Origin: Argopecten irradians
Lineage: Eukaryota > Mollusca > Bivalvia > Pectinida > Pectinidae
Reading direction: 5' to 3'
DNA: 64,000 nucleotides
Assembly: GCF_041381155.1 (NCBI RefSeq)
Contig: NC_091138.1
Span: forward strand, 37,813,604 to 37,877,603
In this document: positions 1-12,052 of the stretch, piece by piece
How positions within the stretch are numbered: the first letter of the stretch is position 1
How the letters are laid out: the number at the start of each line of letters is the position of its first letter
Program-made: the position numbers and the translations under genes
The notes under the pieces: generated by a model
Seen by the model: only the letters and a program-made list of their open reading frames with translations
The model's database searches: none
Told to the model about the DNA's origin: nothing

Positions 1-25
1 TAATGTATTAAATATATATTTTCAG

Positions 26-3000
26 TAACGTTTCCACAACGATAGATCCAATCTGGGATATATCTTTGGATTTAGGTCCTGGTCCACCGCCCGGGGGTAA
101 CAGTAACTCCAACTCTTCTCCAAACTCAGGTGAGTCACAATTCCAACTCTACTCCAAACTCAAGTGAGTCACAAGTCCAATTTTCCTCCAAACTTGAGTG
201 ACAGTAACTCAAAACGCAGGTGGGTCACAATATCTCCTAACTCTTCTCTAAATTCAGATGAATCACTTGTCACAAGTACCCTATTAGTGTATTAAGCAAT
301 AAATCATATTTGATATTTAGTTGATATGTTTAAAACCATACTTTCATTATGTTCATAAGAAATACATGCTTTTTATAAAAGAGTGACAATTTCCTTGTTT
401 CAGGTTTTTCTAATAGCCCCGGAACATATGAACCTACCTCACTTTTAGAATGTTTAAAAAGGTAAGAAACTAAAACTTTTCTGCTAGTTTTATAAGATAC
501 AGCATTATGTATAATGTACAATGTGTTATAATCACGCTCCATTTAATATATCCCCCACAACAACGTTAAGAGGGGGAGGGGAGTGTATTCTGAAATTGGT
601 TTGTCCGTCTGTCTGTCTGTCTATCCATCTATATGTAGACACAACTTGTGAACTCCTCCTATTAGACTATAAGTCATCCTCTCTGGTGACAGTTCTAGTT
701 TAGGTGGGGGTAGTATAACCCATATCTTGTGTACTTTCCCTCCAGTCCTGTTGCTATATGGAGGTGGGTGCTTTATTGCAGACAATTTTCTAGTTTTGTC
801 ATCTTTTATGTAGAGTAATAAAACTGTATATTGTTTGTATCTTCGTTGCTAGGTTTACAAAACCTGAACACCTGGGCAGTTCAGCCAAGATAAAGTGTAG
901 TACATGTGGTAGCTATCAGGAATCTACCAAACAGCTCACCATGAAGAAACTACCAATAGTTGCATGTTTTCATCTCAAGGTAAGACAAATTTTATCTTCT
1001 TCTAATGATAAAACCTTGATTTTATGATGTCTTTGAAGTTCTTAACACTATTGCTTATGACACTGCATTTCTATTGCTTTAAAAGTTCAATATTTGTATT
1101 TTATGTGATTAGAAGAAATTTTGGAGAAAAATGTAGAAATAAAATGATTTAAAGCTGAATTGTAAATACCTTATTATTGAAAAATATTTCAAAGAAATAC
1201 CAAAATAATTTTGATAAGTAAAGCAAACTAAAGTTAGATGACATTCTAAAGTCATCTGTCTGTCTAATTAAAAAAAGGCTACTTAGCAAACTTGTATATT
1301 TTAAAGAAACACCACATGTAACCATGGAAACTCCTCTCTGCACAAGACACACTATATATTGCGTCTGAAGTTATCTGGTATCCATATTCATACTTACCAA
1401 AATAACTTCAATAATCTTGCTTTAAATTTATTTTTGCACTATACGGTTTAAATTGACATGTGTTTTGTTTTCAGAGATTTGAACATTCAACTGGTTACCA
1501 CAAAAAGATCTCAACTTATGTGTCATTCCCCGAGGAGCTGGACATGACACCCTTCATGTCATCTTCTCGTAACAACACAAATGGTTACAACAATCAAGTC
1601 ATTCAGGAATCTTCCAGGGGGCTTTCATGTGATAATAAGTAAGTTCTGGTAACTCTGTACTAAAATGATGTTGTGGTGTTGTGAATGCTGAACATTTTTA
1701 ATCTTTTTGTATCGATAGTATTCCGTGTAATGTTTTGCCATTTGTTTGTGCTATGATAAACTTCTGATCAGTAGACAGATTCAGAACACATTATATAGTA
1801 TGTAAATCTTTGGAGGAATAGGGTTTTCATTTTTAGATATTAAATCTTAGGGTAGATTGAATCATATTGCCTAATCAGTTTTAAGGCAAGTTACAAAAAT
1901 CTTATGGTACAGTGAACTTCATATGTATTTTCTATCCTATGATATTAGGCAAGTTACTTATTGCATTCAAATAAAGGGGCCACAGTGGCCGCATGGTTTC
2001 GATGTCCTGACATATTACCACAGGCCCTCCACCTCTGGGATGAGAGTTTTAATACTATGTGGGGCCGTTGCCAGGTACTGACCGCTGGCGGGTGGTTTTT
2101 CTCTAGGTACTCAGGCTTTCCTCCACCAACAAACCTGGCTGTTAACAGGACGTTAAACTAATAAATACCAAAGCATTCAAATTATTCAAAATTTTGTCCT
2201 TGTCCTTAATAAGTAGACTTCTGACAGAAGATATTGTACACTACAGGTATTCATTGTTTGCTGTTGTGAACCACATGGGTACAATAGAGAGTGGTCACTA
2301 CACCTGTTTTATCCGCCAACTGAAGGACCAGTGGTTCAAATGTGATGACCACCTCATCAACAAGGCGTTGGTTGGCGATGTTCTCAACAGTGAAGGGTAA
2401 GTCTCTAAGCTTCAGGTTTGAAAGTATGGTTTATTGTATTGCCCGCGACAATAGTTTGCGAAGGCAATACTATGATGTTACTTTTCTGGCGGCGGTGTTG
2501 TGATCAACATATCACTTTAAAGTTTTGCGTTTAGCTCTGTTTCTCAAAAACTGTAAATCCAAAACTAACCAAACTTTAAACATAGCTAAGGCCATCATTA
2601 TCACCTCACACACCAATTATTGCAGAATTCATTTCATACCGTGGGATACAGAGGCTGTGAAACCTAGGGATGCTAAACTATTTATAAGACTTGACTTTAA
2701 AGTTTTGCGTTTGCTCTTTTTCTCAAAAACTATAATTCCAAAACTAAGCAAACTTTAACATAGCTGAAGGACATCATTTACCTACATACCTAATTGTTGC
2801 AGGATTCATTTCATGGTGTGGGATTCAGAGACTGTGAAACTGATTGATGCTAAAACTTATACTTAGCTCTTTTTCTCAAAAAGTATATTGTGTAATCCTA
2901 AACAATCTTGGACGTGGGACTCAGATGCTGTAGGACAGAATTAGCCTGCATTTCACTTTTTCTTCATTTTGTTTTACTTTCAGATGTTTATAAATATTCC

Positions 3001-3901
3001 ATTATAGTTATGTATTAAATCAATAATACGGTACAGGCGATACTTATACTTACATGTAATCTTGTGTAATGGTATTCCGTATTTGCATATTACAAAGTTA
3101 TCTGCCCTTTGCGGGTAGTATTGATTGTGACGTCAGTATTTGTGAGCTTAACTATACTTTTCGGAGAAAACGAGTGAATTGCGCTCATAAAATAATGATA
3201 CCAATCAATACCTATCCGCAGGGCTAACTTTGTAATATGCAAAGACGGAATTGTTACACAACCAGTGAAAGTTTTGTGTGTGATGTTTCGATAACTAGTA
3301 TGATACCCAAAAATCTTGAATCCTGAATCGAAAAAGGCCGGTCATGAAAGTAAGTCTTGGATTTCCTACTGTCAAATGAATCTTGAAAATAGGTTGGTTG
3401 TGAAAATAGGCTGCACTTGAATGTAAGCATAGACTGTATGGACAAAGAGGTAATCTTATCTATGCACACAAAAGGCAATCCCCACTGTTTTTGCATAATG
3501 GGAACTGTCAAAATTAGGTCTTTGTGACCTACTTTTTTGAAAGTAAGTTATATTTTCCAATTTGTTCTTTTTTCAACATATCGGTGCATACCGGGTAGTA
3601 ATTCATAAAAAAAATAATTTAAAAATGTCATTTGGTTCTGGCAAAACTGGATCATACAGAAAATTAATCCATAACTCACAAAGGTTTCTGACCTGACCTT
3701 AATCATATGCCATATCATTATGACTTAACCCCCAGGTATCTGTAAACAAAAAATAATGCTTATCATGGCCACTAGATGGCCCAATTTGACACCCCTCCTT
3801 TGATAGTTTTGATCGTATAAAGCAAATTTTTAAAAAAAATGTCTATTTCTTGCCACAGGTATCTGCTGTTTTATCACAAACAAATTCTGGAGTATGATTG
3901 A
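26..3901 (+). CDS. USP22: USP22-like ubiquitin hydrolase, 3' exons (outer, intact copy)
   Basis: Six exons: 26-129, 404-461, 853-979, 1475-1638, 2247-2396 and 3859-3901 (TGA 3899-3901). All have AG/GT borders and compatible phases, giving about 214 residues of the C-terminal USP domain. Landmarks match vertebrate USP22: [32 protein letters not shown] (half of the zinc-binding C4 pair), [31 protein letters not shown], then [17 protein letters not shown] with the catalytic His, DQWFKCDD, and the end [16 protein letters not shown]22 is the deubiquitinase of the SAGA co-activator and removes ubiquitin from H2A and H2B in the nucleus. The zf-UBP domain and the catalytic Cys box lie upstream, outside the window. 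A SINE and a MITE sit in its introns. It converges on the TMEM220-like gene. The USP27X and USP51 paralogues are mammalian, so USP22/nonstop is the natural name. Confidence 0.93.
1973..2172 (+). mobile_element. tRNA-derived SINE, degenerate, in USP22 intron
   Basis: Starts with a worn tRNA-like head (GGGGCCACAGTGGCCGCATG, a decayed box A) and continues with the same body as the SINE at 49,615-49,835. Short direct repeats beginning GCATTCAAAT flank it (1963-1972 and 2173-2182). It lies in the intron between the fourth and fifth USP22 exons, in coding orientation. The matching copy in unit 2 shows that insertion predates the duplication. Confidence 0.85.
2512..2935. repeat. Degenerate tandem repeat of about 178 bp in USP22 intron
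   Basis: ACTTTAAAGTTTTGCGTTT followed by a TCTCAAAAACT segment recurs at about 2513 and 2691, with a third, shorter piece near 2860. Unit 2 has lost one 178-bp unit, which accounts for the change in offset between the two duplicates. Confidence 0.8.
3062..3261. mobile_element. MITE-like inverted-repeat element (about 200 bp)
   Basis: TTGTGTAATGGTATTCCGT at the left matches the reverse complement of the right end (TTGTGTAACAATTCCGT), and the similarity runs inward through TTTGCATATTACAAAGTTA. The arms are about 80 bp. Non-autonomous, with no coding content. It lies in the last USP22 intron. Confidence 0.8.
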
Positions 3902-4599
3902 CCTTAACTGAATCTTAGTGCTCAAGTGTGGTGCAACTGTACTTTTTCCTGTCGTGTGTAAATGGACCTGAAGCTACAACAAACATGACGGCTGCATGTC
4001 TCTATCCTTATTGCCTCAGACTCACAGCCTACTAGTGTAGAAGTCTGGATACTTCAACTCGCTCATCAACAACTACAAACCACAAACATATCGACATGAC
4101 CTTGGAGCTATAGGATACAAATTTGGTACAGGCTGTTACCACCAACACAGCCTTCTGTTTTAATAGAGTATAAAGACAAAAATTGTTATTTTAAATTAAC
4201 TTGAAAATAGCTTGAAAGCCACTTAATCACTCACTTTGATTTGGTATTAAATTCTTTCCGAATTGGTTTCCATTTATCTATCTACTAAATGTAGAGGTAC
4301 CAACCATAAAATGCATTTACAAATAACACATAGATGTAATACTTACTGAAATCTGTACCATTTTGTACTAAATATGATTCATAGGAATGATAAAGTTATC
4401 AAACTAGTGAGTTATCACCAAACATATTATTAATCTCCGCCCATACTTTCTAATGACAAAACATTCTAGCATGATGTGCCAAGTGGCATGCAATGTAATC
4501 TATCTGTGCTCCTTACAGTATATACCTATCTATGTTTTACTGTTTTGAAGTGGCTTCCATTGTGTGCTTTATACTGATATTGTGCCATCTACAAGTGTT

Positions 4600-4905
4600 T
4601 TGTATACTTTTGCGTCTCACTTTCTCTGTTGTGTAATTTTTGCAGTGTATAGCACCATGTGTGCTCTTAGAGTTTAGCCATACATGCTGTGTACTTTTGC
4701 GGTATGCATCAGTCATGCTGTGCAGTATTGCAGTTTAGAACCATTTGTGCTGTGTAATGCTGCATTGTAGCACCATCTGTGCTATGTAATGCTGAAATAT
4801 TGCACCATCTGTGCTATGTATTGCTGCATTATACATTTGTAGTACCATTTGTGCTGAGTAATGTTGCAGATTTGTGCTGAGTAATGTTGCAGATTAGCAT
4901 CTACA
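4600..4905. repeat. Imperfect tandem repeat, CATCTGTGCTATGTAATGCTG type
   Basis: The phrase CACCATCTGTGCTATGTA and variants recur about eight times with a period of 30-40 bp. A 25-bp piece (GCTGAGTAATGTTGCAGATT) is doubled here and single in unit 2 (about 24,533-24,555), so the tract changes length between copies. Confidence 0.7.
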
Positions 4906-6164
4906 GCACTTCTGTTACACTTACTAATGCGATGTGGAACACAAATAAGATTCAATCTGTTCTGGTATGACACACCAGTATATTTTGTTGTATGTATGGC
5001 ATCAGTTCATCATGTTTGAAGTGGCAACACCAAATTAAAATGTACTTGTTTAAATCATTAAGTACAAGTAAAGGTAAAATCTTTGTCATTCTATATTGGT
5101 TACTGTACTATTTGGTGGCTGGTGGTCTGTACATGGCTATGGGGTGAATCTTGATTCTTGAAAGTGTTGGTCTTCACTTCCACTTCAGTAGATTGTTCAT
5201 CATATGTTTTTGCTTATTATTTGTTATTGTTAAATACTGTCACATCATTGATAGGAGTATTCCAGGGCTGACCATTTACCTGTAGTCAGAGCTGGATGGA
5301 AAATAATCCACTCATTTATAAACCATTGTGTATCTGAAATGGCAATACCGATTGAGAAGTAATTTGCGGACTTGCAGCTTTTCTGTACGGACTGTTGTGT
5401 TAATATCACATATCTCAATGATCAGGGTTTATTTTTATGTTTGTCTTTGGTTTACATTGTAACTGACCAGTTTTCATTTTTCAATATGTTATCGCACTTG
5501 GTTATAAGGTCAGTGGTTTAAAAATATCACTGCATGACCATATAAGGAGATGACCATATGTAGCCACGACATGTGTCACATGACTATCACCCGTTATGTT
5601 GACAAAACATAAATCGTAGGAACTCAAATACAATGTTCCTTGGAATGATATCCTTATTTGTCTGATCACTCGGCGAGTCTGGTCCTAGCCTATGTGTTTA
5701 TTTTTGTGTTTTCTCATTTTTAAGTTGATTATTTAACAAATGATTTTATTTTATTTGGCCTACACATATTAGACCAAGGCTTAAAGATTGACACAATTGT
5801 GGCAGAAATTATATAAATATAACTACATTTACACTATTGAAGTAAACTACACGTAGATATGCTAATCAGGTTGATTGTTTAGCCATAATGAATTCAGTAT
5901 CAACATAATGTAAGGAGTTGTTAGTATAAATAAGGATCTCAGAGGTAGCCATTCAATGAGCTACAGATACTACCATGGAATGGTAGCGGTGATGATTTGA
6001 TTATTCTATAACTCTAAACTTAATGAGACTAAAATGATGATGAGCCATGTAGTGTTAGATTTTGATCCCTGTAGACATTTGTGTCTGTATTGGATACAGT
6101 ATTACAAGTGTGGCCAGTATTGAATGGTTGGTATATACAATACTGTGATGTCTGGAAGGTGTAC

Positions 6165-6285
6165 AGATGTCAAAATCAGAACAAGCGTGTGTGTGTCAAA
6201 ATCAAGCGTGTGTGTGTCAAAATCAAGTGTGCTACTATCAAAATTGAGTGTGCAAGTGTCAAAATCAGATGTGTGATAAAAGATG
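6165..6285. repeat. Short tandem repeat, GTGTGTGTCAAAATCAAG type
   Basis: About six imperfect 18-21-bp units with core TGTCAAAATCA. Also in unit 2 at 25,825-25,945. A 75-residue frame across it is a by-product of the repeat. Confidence 0.75.
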
Positions 6286-8914
6286 TCAAGTCCGGAATTG
6301 TATGGTGAATTTTGGGTAATAGTTATGATCTAATAGTAAAATATATGTTTTCCTATTTTATTTGGGGCATAAGAGAAAATCAGGGAGTTTTCTTCCCATG
6401 TGAAATGATTGGCAACTGGAATGGCCGTACAATAATTAGTGCATGTTATGAATTAAGTGTGATTTGAATCTTTGCCACATTTTTATTTGCACATGAGAAA
6501 GTATTTCTATATTTTGTACATTTTGAATTCAGCTTGTGGTACTTAGCTGGCTCTATGGGGACCTGTGCAGGCATTAGTCTCAATGCTGTTTGTTACCTGG
6601 GAGTATGTTGTTACTGTGTGGCTGAGAGGGTAGTGTATTGTGCATGGCTGTGTAGTGTGTTCATTAGGGTTGTATAATTATTACATATATAATATATTAA
6701 TTAGGGATATATAAGTATTGTATGTAAATGCTACTTTGTATGGTGTATATTTGACTGTTGAAATGCATACAAATGACTGTTGATGTTTTCCCAGCTGTGA
6801 AATTTTCCCATTACTTACTGTAATAATTTTGATTTAAACTGGTGTAAAATTTTGAAAAAGCAAACATGTTCTTTCTTTAAACATTTTAGTTATATTCCTA
6901 GAGATACCTGTTTTTGGTTGCTGTAAACCAACTAATGTGTGTGAGCAAGTTAGTTTCACGTATTTCACGGACAAAAACAAATCATAGATTATAAATCACT
7001 AGATTAAATGGCATCAAAAAAGTTGTTTGGCAACAAAACACAAAATTAAGTCACTGCAAAAATATAAGTTGGTTAACAGTATTACACTAGAAGCTTTTTC
7101 ATCAAATGCCTGGATTTTCTTTGGCCAATTCTCCGGTACACACAGACTTAATGATTGAAATTATTCCCCGATAATGGAACTCGATATGTTCTACCAAAAT
7201 CTAGTGACTACCAATCTATTCTCGATAAAATCTTTCTTCTTAGATAAGGATTTTTCATGACATTGTGTGATAGTGTATGATTGAATTTTACTCTTGTTTA
7301 ATTACACAAGCACGATCAGATAATATTGGATAGTTATATTACAATCATATTACCCACCTATATAAATGTACATTCTAAGTTTTGTATACAAGTTTGTACT
7401 TAACTGATAGATTGTCCTTTAGGATAAAAAAAAAAAATCTTCAGGGATATTTTTATCAATGTATTTTTGATGATACGAGATATGCTCATGAGAAATAAGC
7501 ACAAAGTTGTTGATAGGATTTGTAAATCACGTTATAATGTGATATGTTTGTGTTGGGAAATGACATACTGGTATACTTATGTTATACTTTGTATAATGCG
7601 TCTTTTCATAGATGTACACGAAATATGTACATATTCTCTTTGATTTTTTTTTCTCCAAGTTCTCTACACATAATCTTGTGATGTACACAATGTTCTGTCT
7701 TAGTATTATTTCCCTGTTGAACATTAACAAAATTCTTCTTTGAATCTTAAATATTATGGTGTAAACAGACTTTCTGCTTAAGTTTATAAATTTGTATAAA
7801 TCATATTTATTATGTGATGAATGTGAAAATTCCTCTTTGAATGTCATTTTTAAGAATTATCTTATTCTTATTTTCTCCCGACATTATAACTGTATTGGTT
7901 GAATGTAAACTTTATACACTATTTAATCCTTGTGTTGTCAAATCTGTCTTTAACAAGTTTTCATCTTAGAGCCAACAAATTCATCGTTAAATTTTTTCTT
8001 AACATAGCTTGTAAACCAACTTTGCAGCTTCTCAATTTTGAAAATCCCACATCAAAAAAGTTAAATTAAGCTTTGCGTTGATAGAAATCGCTGTTCCTTT
8101 TTTATCTTCAAATTGAAAATTAAAAACAAAAGGCTCTAACCTACCAATTCTGATAACATAATCTTATAAAAAGTGTATCAATGTATAAACTGCTTCACCA
8201 CTGAACAATTCTTTAAGTTCTTCTATTTCTATGCCTGGAAGAGTTCATTGTGGAATCACAGGGATGAATAGGTTGATGATAATAAACTCGGTGATATGTA
8301 TTCTATAACTAGATACTATTATCCTAACAGAATGTGTAAATTTTTATCTGTAATTTATTTAACAGAATCCTGACATAATGGGATATGTATGTTGTAGATT
8401 ACTTTGCCATATGTATACATGAGTATTGTGTGCTGTAGGAAAGGATAGGTAGTAAAACTCATGTTTTACTGAGGAATGAATTAGACTCCCTACAAACTGC
8501 CTGGTGAACAGAAGTGAGGATCTAATGACTGTAACATTTATGTAGGCATATTTGTTTGATATCTGGCATGATTAGTCCTCATGTATAATGTGTTATGAAC
8601 ATTTCCTCAAAGGTATGGTGTTTTGGAAAAGGTGTGAACTAGCATTGGTCAACTATAAGTTATCTCCCTTTGAAAGTATGTGGTGAACATTTGCGTGAGA
8701 GTATGAAACATACAGATTGATTTGGGCTGTGGTGAGCCAAGAGGATACTGTCAAAACAACAGGCCTCTTTGTATGGTTTTTGAGGGTATTGAGTAAGAAA
8801 TGGTTTGGATTGATAGGAAGTTGTCTACCTGTAAATGATACTATCCTGTGTGTTCATGCAGTATAAGAAGTTTGCAGAATGATTAGAGCTACATTTATAT
8901 TAAGTCATGTGTAT

Positions 8915-9640
8915 ATAGCTAAGGAGAGGTAATATGAAATTAAGGAAATGTAGGACGTAACTAAGGAGATATAGAATGTAACTAAGATGTAAGATGTAAC
9001 TAAGGAGATGTAAGATGTAACTAAGGAGACGTAAGATGTAACTAAGGAGACGCAAGATGTAACTAAGGAGATGTAACTATGGAGATGTATAATGTAACTA
9101 AGGAGATGTAGGATGTAACTTAGGAGACGTAAAATGTAACGAAAGAAATGTAATATGTTACTATGGAGATGTAGGATGTAACTAAGGAGGTGAAGGATAT
9201 AACTAAGGAGATGTAGAATGTAACTATAGGAGAACTAAGGAGGTGTAGGATGTAACTAAGGAGACGTAAAATGTAACTGAGGAGATGTAGGATGTAATTA
9301 AGATGTAGAATGTAACTAAGGAGATGAGAATGTAACTTAGGAGATGTAGAATCTAAGATGTAGGATGTATGTAATAAGACATAGCATGTAACTAAGGAGA
9401 TGCAAGGTGTAACTAAGGAGACGTATCGATAAAATGTAACTAAGGAGATATAGGATGTACTAAGGAGATGTAGGATGTAACTAACGAGATGTAGGATGTA
9501 ACTTGGAGATGAAAGGTTTAACTAAGGAGATGTATCGGTAAGATGTAACTAAGGAGATGTAGTATGTAAATAAGGATACGTAGGATGTAACAAAGGAGAT
9601 GTATGATGTAACTAAGGAGACATAGTACTAAGGAGGCTGA
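8915..9640. repeat. 21-bp minisatellite (GGAGATGTAGGATGTAACTAA)
   Basis: About 33 imperfect units of roughly 21 bp, with many single-base changes and some half units. Matches 28,632-29,395 in unit 2, where several units differ in number or sequence. Confidence 0.9.
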
Positions 9641-10027
9641 GGAATTGCTGAGGGTTGATCCCTCAGTAAGTTAATTGTAAATTATGTGATGTAATCAATG
9701 ATACAAAGCTGATTTTTGTAAAATTTTCAGTTTGATTTTGCCATTTTTTGGTTGTAATGTTATCATTGCGATGCGAGCAGTTTTGTAGGGAGTCTCGTGT
9801 TTATCTATAATGAGTGTGTGTTTGTAGACATGCTACCCTGTGCTGAAGCCCTGTGATATGTTGGGTGTCTTATAAACTGGTCTGTATTCAATATTAATAT
9901 GTGCTAAGTACATTTTACGTACTGCCAGTGCCCTACTAATTAAATTTGATTTTGAAAGACCAGTCATGGTTCTGTTGTTTTTCCAAGACATGATCAGAGA
10001 AGGTAAACTATCTGAAAGATAGTTTCA
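9641..10027. other. Intergenic, nothing recognised
   Basis: AT-rich non-coding sequence shared with unit 2 (29,396-29,780). No open frame, RNA gene or repeat structure stands out. Confidence 0.5.
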
Positions 10028-10385
10028 CTTAAAGATGCTCCACCGCCGACAGAGCATAAATGATATTCATCATTTGAACAATATTTAGTGTTTAATCGTG
10101 TATATATATGCCTAATTGAAATAAAAATGAAAATAAAATTATTTATTTCGCCTTTGGTGCATGCACAATCATTACTTTATTCCATATAGGATATAGTGCA
10201 AGGGAATATTTTCGGGATGCAATTAATTATTTTTCATATTTTTAATTTGAAGTAAAACTAGAAGCTCAAACTTTTCGAAGGTAGTAATGGTGTAAAGTAA
10301 GTAATTGAAGGAAAAATACTACATCGTCTGCTCCTGTTTTTGATGGTGAAAAAATATCATTTGTCAAAGGTGGAGCATCTTTAAG
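10028..10385. mobile_element. MITE-like element with CTTAAAGATGCTCCACC terminal repeats
   Basis: The left end CTTAAAGATGCTCCACC is the exact reverse complement of the right end GGTGGAGCATCTTTAAG. The interior is AT-rich and non-coding. About 358 bp. The matching copy in unit 2 is at 29,781-30,146. The target duplication is unclear. Confidence 0.85.
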
Positions 10386-10387
10386 AT

Positions 10388-10585
10388 TTAACATTCTATT
10401 AACAGCCAGGGTCATTTAAGGAAATGTTTAGGTAAGGAGGTAGATGAAATCCAAAATACCTAAAAGAAAAACCAAAGACAACAGTCAGTACCTGCCCTAC
10501 TTGGGATTCAAAGTAGCCGCCCAGAGGTAGAAGGCTTGTCGTAATATGTATGGTCATCTTAACAACTTGGCTGCTATAGCTCCAG
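10388..10585 (-). mobile_element. tRNA-derived SINE, degenerate, minus orientation
   Basis: Reads ATTCTATTAACAGCCAGGGT, then the SINE body and a worn box-B-like TGGGATTCAAAGTAG on the plus strand. This is the reversed order of the SINE at 49,615-49,835. It abuts the preceding MITE. The unit-2 copy is at 30,149-30,345. Confidence 0.75.
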
Positions 10586-10928
10586 CTATACTTTGGAAGA
10601 AATAACAAAGGTATAATATTAACTGATGCTCATTTTTATTACTTCATAAACAGGTTTATAAATATTCATACAAAATATACATTGCACTTTCTTGTAACTC
10701 AAGGAATGGATTTCATAAAGTCTATGAATTAATGCTAGGAATCAATGCTACATGGAATATGCTTTCATATTGAATACTGTATTGAACTATTTTGCCTTAA
10801 AAATGTTTATGATATCTTTGAATACTGTGATAGAACAGTACTGATATCTGATCTCGTCATCGTCCAATGGCCATGGCAGTGTTGGTGTACTTTCCTTTTA
10901 ACATTAAACCCAGGGCTGGGTTCATAAG

Positions 10929-10978
10929 AGAATGGATAGTATACCGAGCCCGCAGGGCGAGGTACAATCCATTCTCCT
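10929..10978. repeat. Short hairpin, GAGAATGGAT ... ATCCATTCTC
   Basis: An inverted repeat with arms of about 18 bp around GAGCCCGCAGGGCGAG. Present in unit 1 only, inside the segment that unit 2 lacks. Confidence 0.7.
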
Positions 10979-12052
10979 AATAAATGGACAGTTTGAGGAA
11001 TTTATCCTACTTAAACCATCATATACCACTACTCACTACCTTGCGTACCCTGTTTGAGAAAATGGGAATAAAAAAAACATCCCATTTCAGGAATTGGCAC
11101 TGGTGTTCACTCACCTGTGGACAGAATAATGGACTAACAATGTTGAGATGCATGCACATCATTTAGGTTTTTACACCTTTGAGGTACAACAGTGTTTTTG
11201 AACATGTTCGGATATGATATTCCTTACACTGCGATCCATCAATTACATGTAGGGATGTACGCAGCTAGTGATTCAGATTGTATTTGCCAGTTTGAAGTGA
11301 CCTATTTATTCGCACAGGACAGGTGCCTTGTCTAACTTTACATCAAGATACATACAACAAGGTGAGTTTTCGCTACAATTTAAACATAACTGTTTTTCCT
11401 AAAAAAAATCTACCAAACGCATGTTTATAGATATGAAAAAAAACCCATATCTTGATTGCTATGATAGCATTGCACTGGAATACAATGAAACTTGCTAACG
11501 ACATTGCATGGGTGGTTTGGTCAGATTATTCAGGGTGTAGGAAAGTCAGAACTGTTGTTATACTAATCAGATAGGCATACAGAAACGCTTAAGTAGATTA
11601 TTACAGATGTACTAAGGGTGACTAAAAGACCATTATCCCACCTATTACCCCCCATTCCCCAACTACAAAGAATCTAATTATGTATTTTTTTTTATTTTAC
11701 AGTATAACGAGAAGGGTGAACCCAACTACAAATAGTCCATAAAACAGTATTTGTAGACACCCAACTACAAAAATTACAGTATTTGACATCCAAACTACAA
11801 AGTATATACAGTATAAACTAGATTTAGTAATTGTTGGTTATTGACAAAAACAGGTGTAACATAGACAGGTCACCTTGTATGTTAACACATCTAGGCAATC
11901 ACCGTTGCAAAATATGTTACAAGGGTTTGAGTTGGTATTCTTGTTTGATATCACCTCCAAACAATACATGTTCATATTCCCATCGAACAACAGTTTTAAG
12001 ATAGACAATAATACAGGAATACACCCAAAACTAGCATACAGAAACTTTTTTT
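10979..12052. other. Unit-1-specific intergenic segment and decayed array shoulder
   Basis: No gene seen. From about 11,605, and clearly from 11,700, worn pieces of the 38-bp array appear (AAGGGTGAACCCAACTACAA, GACACCCAACTACAAA). They are spaced irregularly and lead into the regular array. Unit 2 has no comparable shoulder. Confidence 0.6.

Larger units (their letters stand above)
3902..8910 (+). other. USP22 3' flank, probably including a long 3' UTR
   Basis: No exon recognised after the USP22 stop. The stretch is AT-rich and largely identical in the two duplicates. It contains two short imperfect repeat tracts, listed separately. The short frames in it have no domain and no conserved start. 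The polyadenylation site could not be chosen with confidence. Confidence 0.5.

Noticed and set aside
2194-2400. 68-codon frame treated as a separate small gene
   Set aside because: It is USP22 exon 2247-2396 plus intron read in the same frame.
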